A stretch of DNA of 5,370 nt from Planctomycetota bacterium (lineage in GTDB: Bacteria; Planctomycetota; Phycisphaerae; Sedimentisphaerales; Anaerobacaceae). The stretch lies in contig CP070830.1 in NCBI GenBank assembly GCA_020344865.1, forward strand, positions 1,761,483 through 1,766,852, in the 5' to 3' direction. Below, in pieces: positions 1 to 5,354 of the stretch (its first letter is position 1; each line of letters begins with the position of its first letter). Under the pieces are notes generated by a model. That model made no database searches, had not been told where the DNA came from, and saw only the letters and a program-made list of their open reading frames with translations. The position numbers and the translations under genes are program-made.

Positions 1-121
1 CTGCCTCCTTTGCTCGTCGTCGACCGCTCTCGCCAATTGCCCCGACAGTAGCAAGCAGAAATACCACGCAGCCCAAAACAACAAAAACGTCTTTTCTTGT
101 AAATGTTGTTTTCGATTTCAT
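1..121 (-). CDS. Third pseudopilin-like paralog, N-terminal 40 codons only (runs off left edge)
   Basis: Reading leftward from an ATG at 121, the frame stays open to the window edge and gives about 40 residues starting M-K-S-K-T-T-F-T-R-K-D-V, then a hydrophobic stretch (about residues 12-29) and G-E-S-G-R-R-R-A-K-E-A. This matches the starts of the two complete paralogs to its right, and the closer match is the 145-951 gene: both begin MKSKT and carry FTRKDV and VVLGCVVFLL. A 20-base stretch around 60-79 is identical to 890-909. The ATG follows the previous stop by 23 bases and has the same AAGGTG, 7 bases, ATG layout. It is too short for ordinary ORF calling. The Arg after the helix in the other copies (S-R-G-R-R-R) is replaced here by E-S-G-R-R-R. 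By family it should be a helix-anchored exported protein. The C-terminal part is not visible, so completeness is unknown. Confidence 0.88.
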   Translation of the reverse strand, partial: MKSKTTFTRKDVFVVLGCVVFLLATVGAIGESGRRRAKEA

Positions 122-134
122 TTTCTTTCACCTT
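122..134 (-). promoter_or_regulatory. Ribosome-binding region of the third paralog
   Basis: On the minus strand this reads AAGGTGAAAGAAA directly before the ATG at 121, so a Shine-Dalgarno-like AAGGTG sits 7 bases upstream. The stretch before the second paralog differs by one base (AAGGTGAAAGGAA). The duplicated unit therefore appears to include its own translation start signal. Ten further bases (135-144) separate it from the preceding stop and are absent from the other junction. Confidence 0.7.
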
Positions 135-144
135 ATCTATAATT

Positions 145-951
145 TCAGTAGTCTTCAAAATCCCGCATCCACACCGGCCAGTAACTCGGCTGCATCCCTC
201 CGCACGTGGTCCAGGGCCCACACGTGTTATACTCGCGATGCCATTTCAGAGTCCACAACTCTTTAAGACCTATCCTTCTGGCGGACAAATCCAAAAACAC
301 GCCGTTTACGAAACCCCTGTGGCGGTTCAAGCAGAAGTCGACCATTGGCTCAAACAAGTTCCACTGACCCTCGTACGCCGGAGGTGCGTCCCACTGCCCC
401 GGCCAGCCATCAAGCCACTGCCCACCTAAAAGTAGCGGCACCTTATCCGCACCGGCCACATTCACAGTTCTCCAGTTCCTATCATCACCATACGGATACC
501 CTGCACCTGCCGGTGGATTACAAACCCACCCGTTCATTCCATAGCTGCCGTAATCACCTGCCACATACGGCAGCATGCTCGGCATGTCATCATCAAAAAC
601 GCCCCAGGCAGCAAACGTGAAGTTCCACTCGAAGCCGCCCTCACTCATCGGTAACACAGCCTCCGGGCAGCACCGCAAATCTGGATTCCTGTAGTAAGGC
701 CGCAGAGCCTCCATCCACAAATCCTCTGGCTCAGTCTCCAAACCTATGTACCCTCGCATGAAATACCCATCGTTGTCAGTTGCGAACATCGAAAACGCTG
801 ACCCCATTCGCCGAAGATTTGAAAGGCAAGCCGCCTCCTTCGCTCGCCTGCGACCCCGGCTGCCTATAGCACCAAGTGTCATTAACAGGAATACCACGCA
901 GCCCAAAACGACAATAACGTCTTTTCTCGTAAATGCTGTTTTTGATTTCAT
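145..951 (-). CDS. Pseudopilin-like exported protein, paralog 2 (H-X9-D type)
   Basis: This 268-residue protein has an N-terminal region like that of planctomycete type II pseudopilins. A short polar start (MKSKTAFTRKD) is followed by a hydrophobic helix at about residues 12-30, a basic patch R-G-R-R-R-A-K, and C-L-S-N-L-R-R-M-G-S-A-F at 42-53, the family's amphipathic helix continuation. The large C-terminal domain, presumably extracytoplasmic, has an R-C-C-P-E pair (93-97), G-D-Y-G-S-Y-G near 132-138, an aromatic-rich middle, and His211-X9-Asp221, matching the H-X9-DG motif except that Leu replaces Gly. It ends L-K-E-L-W-T-L-K-W-H-R and W-M-R-D-F-E-D-Y. The prepilin peptidase site is degenerate: F-T-R-K-D stands where F-T-L-I-E is usual. 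The start follows the previous gene's stop by 13 bases with a good AAGGTG site. Two extra cysteines near the C terminus (244 and 250) are absent from paralog 1. The protein may be processed like a pilin or may stay as a signal-anchored membrane protein; the specific function is unknown. Confidence 0.88.
   Translation of the reverse strand: MKSKTAFTRKDVIVVLGCVVFLLMTLGAIGSRGRRRAKEAACLSNLRRMGSAFSMFATDNDGYFMRGYIGLETEPEDLWMEALRPYYRNPDLRCCPEAVLPMSEGGFEWNFTFAAWGVFDDDMPSMLPYVAGDYGSYGMNGWVCNPPAGAGYPYGDDRNWRTVNVAGADKVPLLLGGQWLDGWPGQWDAPPAYEGQWNLFEPMVDFCLNRHRGFVNGVFLDLSARRIGLKELWTLKWHREYNTCGPWTTCGGMQPSYWPVWMRDFEDY
591..688. repeat. Direct repeat copy A inside paralog 2 (98 bp)
   Basis: This stretch aligns without gaps to 1396-1493, with 91 of 98 bases identical by hand count. 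It encodes residues around 88-121, including the R-C-C-P-E and M-S-E-G-G-F-E-W-N motifs. It is an intragenic result of gene duplication, not a mobile repeat. Confidence 0.85.
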
Positions 952-964
952 TTCCTTTCACCTT
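952..964 (-). promoter_or_regulatory. Ribosome-binding region of paralog 2
   Basis: The whole 13-base gap between paralogs 1 and 2 reads AAGGTGAAAGGAA on the minus strand, immediately before the ATG at 951. AAGGTG lies 7 bases from the start. A second AGGA lies too close to the ATG to be the main site. The short gap, with no room for a promoter, supports co-transcription with the upstream gene. Confidence 0.7.
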
Positions 965-1756
965 TCAGTAGTCTTGAAAATCCCGCATCCACTCCGGCCA
1001 TAAGGGCGAGGGGGCATCTGTATTGAACTTACGGTGCCATTTCAATCTCCACAACTCTTTAAGCCCGACCTTTCTGGCCGATGCATCCAAGAAGCTCCAG
1101 TTTACATACCCGCCGTGACGGTTCATGCAAACACACTGCATGCCAGGACCATCAGGGCCAAACCAGGACATGCCCTCATACATGGGGGCCTCGTCCGTCT
1201 GACTCGGACGGGTCTCAAACCACTGGGCACCGCCGACCAGCGGTATATCAGCCGCACCGGCTACGTTGGCAGTTCTCCAGTAAACATCTTGTCCCCACCA
1301 AATACCCCCTCCGGGCGGTGGGTTACAAGTCCAGGCATTATTACCGTAACTGCCGTAATCACCTGCCACAAGCGGTGTCATGCTCGCATCGTAATCATCA
1401 AAAACACCCCATGCAGCAACCGTTAAGTTCCACTCAAAGCCACCCTCACTCATCGGTAACACAGACTCCGGGCAGCACCGCAAATCTGGATTCACATAGT
1501 AAGGCCGCAGGGCCTCCATCCACATATCAGTGTTCAAAGTATCGGTTCCGTACCAGCCGCGCATGAAGCGCCCGTCGTTGTCAGCTGCAAACATCGAAAA
1601 CGCCGAACCCATTCGCCGCAGATTTGAAAGGCAAACCGCCTCCTTCGCTCGCCTTCGACCCCTGCTGCCAACCGCCCCGACTGTGGCGACAAGAAAAACA
1701 CCGCAGAGCACGATGAAAATAACATCTTTTTTACTGAAACCTGTTTTTGAGCTCAT
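965..1756 (-). CDS. Pseudopilin-like exported protein, paralog 1 (H-X9-D type)
   Basis: This 263-residue paralog of the 145-951 protein begins MSSKTGFSKKDV. It therefore keeps Gly-Phe at the expected cleavage point of a pilin leader but has S-K-K-D in place of T-L-I-E. A hydrophobic helix spans about residues 12-30, then come S-R-G-R-R-R-A-K-E-A and C-L-S-N-L-R-R-M-G at 42-50. R-C-C-P-E (93-97), G-D-Y-G-S-Y-G and His214-X9-Asp224 follow; Ala replaces the Gly of H-X9-DG. The C terminus matches paralog 2 (L-K-E-L-W, L-K-W-H-R, W-M-R-D-F-Q-D-Y) but lacks about eight residues there and has three more in the middle. The ATG overlaps the propeller stop as ATGA (start 1756-1754, stop 1755-1753), which indicates translational coupling. 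AAGGG lies 7 bases upstream. The likely location is the cell envelope. A true pilus role is not shown. Confidence 0.88.
   Translation of the reverse strand: MSSKTGFSKKDVIFIVLCGVFLVATVGAVGSRGRRRAKEAVCLSNLRRMGSAFSMFAADNDGRFMRGWYGTDTLNTDMWMEALRPYYVNPDLRCCPESVLPMSEGGFEWNLTVAAWGVFDDYDASMTPLVAGDYGSYGNNAWTCNPPPGGGIWWGQDVYWRTANVAGAADIPLVGGAQWFETRPSQTDEAPMYEGMSWFGPDGPGMQCVCMNRHGGYVNWSFLDASARKVGLKELWRLKWHRKFNTDAPSPLWPEWMRDFQDY
1396..1493. repeat. Direct repeat copy B inside paralog 1 (98 bp)
   Basis: This is the partner of 591-688 at a constant offset of 805 bases, the same offset as between the two start codons. There is therefore no indel between the copies over roughly the first 120 codons. Seven mismatches were counted by eye. 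Confidence 0.85.
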
Positions 1757-3723
1757 CTCTTTACCCTTACGCTTTTTATTTGCCGCCTTGTTTTTACCTT
1801 GAATCCACCTGACTCATCCGCGACTGGGACATTCGGCTCGTTCGGCTCGCCCGGTCCGTCGAGTACAGGCTCCTCGCCGTCGCACGTCTCTTGGCTTATC
1901 GCCCAGACCATATTGTTTGCATCGCTCACTATTATCGTACGACCCGGCGCTATTGTAGGGTGGCTCAGCCAGCCGTTACCTTCGAACCACGCGACCTCTT
2001 CACCGTTCGGGTCAACCACGTAGAGCTTCTTATCATCACTTGCAGCATAAATCAGCCCGTCCTCGCCCGCAGTCAGTGTAACCGAGCCTAATTCACCAAG
2101 TTTAGTGGCCCACTTCATGCTGCCGTTGGGGTCATCTGCCCGAAGATAAGCATCCTCGAAGCTCACGTAAATCGTCCCGTCGGGTCCTACCGCAGGCTGT
2201 GACCAGCAGTACGAATAGCGTATCGCCCCTACGTAACGGACTTCGAACTGTCGCCCGTCAACTTCAACATACTCCGGTGGCTCGCCCGGACCGTACCAAA
2301 TCACCACGGCGTCCCCCCGCCCATAACGCAGCTTCAAACGCCACAGATTTGTGGACCAGACAATAGAACCCGTCTCAGGCTCAATCGCGAAAAGATGCGT
2401 GTCGAACGCAGGCGACATATATATCGTCCCATCCGCCCCAATAGCAGGTGGGGCAAACGGCCACCCCGCCAAATTTACCTCTTGTTCCCCACCCCAATCG
2501 TCCGGGACTTGAACCGTATGCTCAAAATTACACGCCCATTTTACGCTCCCGTCTTCCGGATTCAGAGCGTAAAGGTTCGGGTCATACAAACCCGCCACAT
2601 AAACCGTCCCATCGGCGGCAATCTGCGGCGTTGCAAAAATCGCCCCGCCCAGCGCCCCGAATCCATTCGTCTCAAACTGCCAGCTCTCGCTGCCGTCACG
2701 CTCCAATGCGTAAATAGTCCCGTCTTCAGAGCATACATATATCCGGCCTTGAGCGGATACAACCGGGGACGAAAATATCGGCTCTTTGGTCGTATGCGTC
2801 CATAGCAGCTGGCCGTTTCTGTCAAGTGCGTACAACTTTCCGTCCGTGCTAGCGACATATACACTCCCGAGCAAGCTCTCCGCGGCCGAGCCCAGAAGCG
2901 GCGAATTCGTGTCGTAGCTCCACAGAAGTTCGCCCGTGTCGGCATCAAGCGTATATACTTTTCCGTCTTCGCAGGCCACGTAGGCCTTGATTTTTTGTCC
3001 TTTCTTTTGCCCCACAGTGACAGCAGCCGTTACGGGACCCTCAGTTTCGAACGTCCATTTAACACAACCAAACTCAGGTCCGTATTCTTCACCTGCCTTG
3101 GGTCCTCGTCTCCAACCTCGCGGTAGTGATACCGGTCCGCTGTAACGCTGAATAGTAAAAATGCCGCTGTCGAGGCACACAACGTTGGAGTCAGGCGTGC
3201 CGGGCACCACGGATACAACGCACTGCTCGGAATGGATCTTGTTTGCTATCTCCCATGTATAACTTCCGATATCGGCCGCGCCGGTCTCGACACTCTGCCA
3301 GTAACTGCCGCCGTCTTCACTGTACATAATATCCACAGTGCCTGCGCCGTAGCTCGACCATCCAATCTCGTGAGTGCTCCCGGATGCCCAGACGTCACCA
3401 CCCGCGGGCTTGTTTACGATAATCGCAGGGGCAAACTCGACAGTTACCACTTTGTCGGAAGTCATCGTCACCGTATTCATCCGCTCGCCCGATGTATCAT
3501 CATCGCTGCCGCTCCAGCCCTTGACCCAATGGCCCGCCTCCGGCCAGGTCTCTATCGTCACGACCGTCCCGTTTTCGTAAGTCCCCCCGTTCGGGTCCGC
3601 TATGCCGTTGCCCACGACATTAACCGTCAGCTCAAACTCTTCTGCCCAGGCCGACCCGCATAGACCCGATAGCCCTGCTGCCGCCATAATAATTACCACC
3701 ATGATTTTTCTCTTCCGTCTCAT
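1753..3723 (-). CDS. Secreted PQQ-like beta-propeller protein with InlB-type and KRE9-like N-terminal domains
   Basis: The 656-residue protein opens with a Sec signal peptide: basic MRRKRK, a hydrophobic core, and a probable cut after A-W-A near residue 27. Residues about 30-98 resemble the divergent InlB B-repeat or bacterial repeat family (V-V-G-N-G, P-N-G-G-T-Y-E-N-G, W-S-G, T-V-E-F). Residues about 101-192 resemble the KRE9/KNH-like domain (V-W-A-S-G-S-T-H-E-I-G-W, Y-S-E-D-G-G-S-Y-W, G-S-Y-T-W-E-I). From about 219 to 612 come roughly eight PQQ-type blades built on I-Y-V, D-G-x-L-Y-A-L and G-x-x-x-W (near 248, 288, 328, 374, 434, 518, 558 and 598). The last blade looks completed by the W-strand at 220-226. 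A Pro/Glu-rich linker (616-634) leads to a very basic tail ending V-K-R. Such propellers often act as scaffolds or bind ligands; PQQ itself need not be bound, and no dehydrogenase active-site signature was seen. The start is supported by AAGGG 7 bases upstream. The gene is coupled to the pseudopilin gene by ATGA. Confidence 0.9.
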   Translation of the reverse strand: MRRKRKIMVVIIMAAAGLSGLCGSAWAEEFELTVNVVGNGIADPNGGTYENGTVVTIETWPEAGHWVKGWSGSDDDTSGERMNTVTMTSDKVVTVEFAPAIIVNKPAGGDVWASGSTHEIGWSSYGAGTVDIMYSEDGGSYWQSVETGAADIGSYTWEIANKIHSEQCVVSVVPGTPDSNVVCLDSGIFTIQRYSGPVSLPRGWRRGPKAGEEYGPEFGCVKWTFETEGPVTAAVTVGQKKGQKIKAYVACEDGKVYTLDADTGELLWSYDTNSPLLGSAAESLLGSVYVASTDGKLYALDRNGQLLWTHTTKEPIFSSPVVSAQGRIYVCSEDGTIYALERDGSESWQFETNGFGALGGAIFATPQIAADGTVYVAGLYDPNLYALNPEDGSVKWACNFEHTVQVPDDWGGEQEVNLAGWPFAPPAIGADGTIYMSPAFDTHLFAIEPETGSIVWSTNLWRLKLRYGRGDAVVIWYGPGEPPEYVEVDGRQFEVRYVGAIRYSYCWSQPAVGPDGTIYVSFEDAYLRADDPNGSMKWATKLGELGSVTLTAGEDGLIYAASDDKKLYVVDPNGEEVAWFEGNGWLSHPTIAPGRTIIVSDANNMVWAISQETCDGEEPVLDGPGEPNEPNVPVADESGGFKVKTRRQIKSVRVKR

Positions 3724-3730
3724 CTCTTTT

Positions 3731-3735
3731 CCCTT
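3731..3735 (-). promoter_or_regulatory. Ribosome-binding site of the propeller gene
   Basis: AAGGG lies 7 bases before the ATG at 3723 in the context AAGGGAAAAGAG-ATG. The next gene's start at 1756 has AAGGGTAAAGAG-ATG, a single-base difference over 12 bases. The site supports the first Met over the internal Met8. Confidence 0.65.
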
Positions 3736-3756
3736 TCCTAAGAAATTTTCATTCTA

Positions 3757-3822
3757 TTATTTATCCATCATCCGCGCTCGCGCATCAGTCGCGCAAACCG
3801 GCAAAAACCAGCTCAGTATCAT
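3757..3822 (-). CDS. Possible 21-codon leader ORF
   Basis: In the leader of the propeller operon an ATG at 3822 follows an AGGAGG sequence by about 10 bases and opens a frame of 21 codons (M-I-L-S-W-F-L-P-V-C-A-T-D-A-R, then A-R-M-M-D-K), stopping at TAA (3757-3759). That is 33 bases before the propeller ATG. Its Shine-Dalgarno core is the strongest in the window, though the spacing is a little long. It could be a translated upstream ORF that tunes the operon, or a chance frame. There is no run of one amino acid typical of classic attenuators. No homolog is recognised. Confidence 0.35.
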   Translation of the reverse strand: MILSWFLPVCATDARARMMDK

Positions 3823-3852
3823 TGCTTGCGCTCCTCCTGATGCGGCCCGCAA
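3791..3852 (-). other. Leader segment with competing pairings
   Basis: GCGCAA (minus strand, 3831-3826), just after the AGGAGG, can pair with the earlier TTGCG (3852-3848), closing a loop that contains the AGGAGG. It can alternatively pair with the later TTGCGC (3796-3791) inside the small ORF. An 11-base palindrome TGCGG-n-CCGCA (3841-3851) overlaps the earlier arm and lies just after the expected transcription start. The pairings are only 5-6 bp, so this is weak evidence for a switch. Confidence 0.25.
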
Positions 3853-3862
3853 ATACAACAGC

Positions 3863-3891
3863 ATTATAGACCAAACTCCCCTTTTATTCAA
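3863..3891 (-). promoter_or_regulatory. Sigma70-type promoter of the propeller/pseudopilin operon
   Basis: On the minus strand TTGAAT (3891-3886) and TATAAT (3868-3863) are separated by exactly 17 bases. The -10 matches consensus fully and the -35 matches TTGACA in four of six positions. Transcription would start near 3856 and give an untranslated leader of about 130 bases. It lies in the 209-base gap (3724-3932), the only gap large enough for a promoter between genes. No rho-independent terminator is evident before it, so read-through from the sigma operon is possible. Confidence 0.7.
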
Positions 3892-3932
3892 CCAATTTCC
3901 CGTCACTGCCTGATCCTCCAGCAACCTCACTT

Positions 3933-4772
3933 TTAATGCCTAAAACGGCCTTTCTGCTCTCCTGAATCCCACTCGAACTCATCCAGCCACACCCTCGTCC
4001 TCGCCCCGTCCTTGAAATTAATCTCAATCTCCACCATAACCGGCAGGTTACTCCGCCCATCCACCGACATCCGCCCAATCGCACTCCGGACCCCCGCGCC
4101 CTTCAGTCCGAGTGCCTCCACGTCGATAACCTCGATAATCTCCACCCACCCCAGACTCGTTTTCCGAGAAGGCAGTCTTCTGCCACCTGCCGAAAGAAAC
4201 CGCTTGACCATCTCCTTCGCCAACGTCTTCTTCGCCATCTCGGTGAGCTCCTCCTTCGGCACGTCGAAACTAACAGGCGCCCTCCGCGTGCGTCCGCCGC
4301 CTGTCCACCCCTCCTGCCCTACGCCGATCAAAACATTATTACGCTTGGCCTCTAAGTATTCACCGATCTGCAAATCACCGGAAGGACCGTGAGATATTTC
4401 CGCCTCGGATTTATAAACTCCATTCTGACCGGCAAGTCCCTTGCTCATTTTCATCCGGTAAGATACCCATTCCGCCTTCCCAATATTGCTCGCAACCGCC
4501 GCCCACGAAACATCCCTTGCTTCGACTGACTTGGCGTACCAGTACGCCGCCAGCAGCAGCACCGCTACAAGCCCCATCACCAGTCCAAGTCGCCCCGCCT
4601 CACTTTGCACAATCCTCCGCCATGTACCTACCCTGCTTCTGTCCGCCCTGTCCCGCTTCAGCAACCTCTCCGCCCTCTCCCTTACATCATCCCAAATCCG
4701 CTCGTCCACATCGCCGCTGACTTCCACATCCGACCGCTTCAGCAGCTCTTTCAACTTGCGTGCCGTATCCAT
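3933..4772 (-). CDS. Single-pass membrane protein, probable anti-sigma or sensor partner of the ECF factor
   Basis: The 279-residue protein has a charged N-terminal cytoplasmic part (1-60; K-L-K-E-L-L-K-R and R-E-R-A-E-R-L-L-K-R), one transmembrane helix at about 62-80 (L-G-L-V-M-G-L-V-A-V-L-L-L-A-A), and an extracytoplasmic domain of about 200 residues. That domain ends in strands such as N-L-P-V-M-V-E-I-E-I-N-F and D-E-F-E-W-D, which recall LolA/RseB-type folds. The H-x3-C-x2-C motif of zinc-containing anti-sigma factors is absent; the protein contains no cysteine. The gene starts 2 bases after the sigma stop, and its site GAGGTG lies inside the end of the sigma gene, so the two are translationally coupled. 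Assignment as anti-sigma rests on this coupling and topology; it could instead be an unrelated envelope sensor. Confidence 0.7.
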   Translation of the reverse strand: MDTARKLKELLKRSDVEVSGDVDERIWDDVRERAERLLKRDRADRSRVGTWRRIVQSEAGRLGLVMGLVAVLLLAAYWYAKSVEARDVSWAAVASNIGKAEWVSYRMKMSKGLAGQNGVYKSEAEISHGPSGDLQIGEYLEAKRNNVLIGVGQEGWTGGGRTRRAPVSFDVPKEELTEMAKKTLAKEMVKRFLSAGGRRLPSRKTSLGWVEIIEVIDVEALGLKGAGVRSAIGRMSVDGRSNLPVMVEIEINFKDGARTRVWLDEFEWDSGEQKGRFRH

Positions 4773-4774
4773 AT

Positions 4775-5308
4775 TTACACCTCAGCACCAATTATTGACC
4801 GCAACTTACTAAGACCATTACGATAACGGCTTCTCGCCGTATTCACCGAAACTCCCTGAAGTCTCGCTATCGCACTCATTCGCATCCCTTCTCTAAGACG
4901 CAGAACAATCACCTCCCGCTGCTCAGCCGCTAACTTGCTGAGCGCCTTGCTGACCTGCTGCAGTTCCTCGTTGCAGATAATAGAATCGCGCGGGTCGGCC
5001 GTCTCCGGCCGCGAACAATCGCTCGTCTCTAACCTCACCTGCTCCCGATGTTGCCCTCGCCAGACGTTCCGGACCCGATTCACCAGGCACGTCCTAAGGT
5101 AACCGCGAAGACTCCCGCTGAGCTTGAAGCCCTCCAATGATTCAACAAAAGAAACAAAAACATCGTGAACAACATCTTCCGCAGCGCTCACATCATTTAA
5201 AAGAGCTATTGCCAGTATCAGAAGGTCATCCCTGTACTTGCCGTACACTCGGCGCAGCCCCTCTCTGTTCCCGGACTTGCATAATACCACAAGGACCTTG
5301 TCTTCCAT
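4775..5308 (-). CDS. ECF-type RNA polymerase sigma factor
   Basis: The 177-residue protein has the two-domain layout of extracytoplasmic-function (sigma70 family, group 4) factors. Region 2 is at about 17-84: K-Y-R-D-D-L-L, then A-E-D-V-V-H-D-V-F-V at 43-52 (the core-binding 2.2 helix), and G-S-L-R-G-Y-L-R-T-C-L-V-N-R-V-R-N at 65-81. Region 4 is at about 115-173, with L-A-A-E-Q-R-E-V-I-V-L-R and the helix-turn-helix M-S-A-I-A-R-L-Q-G-V-S-V-N-T-A-R-S-R. There is no region 1 or 3 and no C-terminal extension. It directs RNA polymerase to a dedicated set of promoters, normally held inactive by a partner, here probably the next gene. The ATG at 5308 is favoured because region 2 begins shortly after it; AGG bases lie close upstream but the site is not strong. 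The subgroup was not assigned. Confidence 0.93.
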   Translation of the reverse strand: MEDKVLVVLCKSGNREGLRRVYGKYRDDLLILAIALLNDVSAAEDVVHDVFVSFVESLEGFKLSGSLRGYLRTCLVNRVRNVWRGQHREQVRLETSDCSRPETADPRDSIICNEELQQVSKALSKLAAEQREVIVLRLREGMRMSAIARLQGVSVNTARSRYRNGLSKLRSIIGAEV

Positions 5309-5323
5309 CCATCCTGCCTAACT

Positions 5324-5346
5324 TGAGTAACAATAATGGTTACTCA
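5324..5346. promoter_or_regulatory. Perfect 8-bp inverted repeat upstream of the sigma gene
   Basis: TGAGTAAC, seven bases, GTTACTCA forms a perfect dyad of 23 bp ending 15 bases before the sigma start. It lies just downstream of a TATAAA-like -10 element, so it would cover or follow the transcription start. That fits a repressor operator or a small 5' hairpin. No T-run follows, which argues against a terminator. Confidence 0.55.
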
Positions 5347-5354
5347 TTTATATA
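5347..5354 (-). promoter_or_regulatory. Possible -10 element of the sigma gene
   Basis: The minus strand reads TATATAAA here, about 40 bases before the sigma ATG, close to a TATAAT-type hexamer. A -35 at normal spacing would fall at or beyond the window edge (about 5370-5377), so the promoter cannot be confirmed. Confidence 0.4.

Noticed and set aside
103..429. 108-codon plus-strand open frame
   Set aside because: It is antisense to paralog 2 and the start of paralog 3, with low-complexity composition and no recognised family.
776..961. 61-codon minus-strand frame starting 10 bases before paralog 2
   Set aside because: It uses the shared AAGGTG region but in a different frame; the paralog 2 frame has family motifs and this one has none.
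591..1493. 98-bp repeats as mobile-element or CRISPR-like units
   Set aside because: They are only two copies, in frame within paralogous genes, with no terminal inverted repeats, spacers or target duplications. Gene duplication explains them.
1081..1566. 161-codon plus-strand open frame
   Set aside because: It lies wholly opposite the pseudopilin-like paralog 1 gene, its product is rich in His, Ser and Arg without domains, and it has no supporting start signal.
2562..2948. 128-codon minus-strand frame inside the propeller gene
   Set aside because: It overlaps the propeller repeats in another frame; Arg-rich composition typical of a frame shadow.
3232..3663. 143-codon plus-strand open frame
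   Set aside because: It is antisense to the N-terminal domains of the propeller gene, which have clear homology-like motifs in the other direction.
3892..3932. Possible terminator after the membrane protein gene
   Set aside because: No stable GC-rich hairpin followed by a T-run could be found on the minus strand.
5226..5312. ATG four bases upstream of the chosen sigma start
   Set aside because: It opens a different frame that stops after about 28 codons and encodes nothing recognisable.
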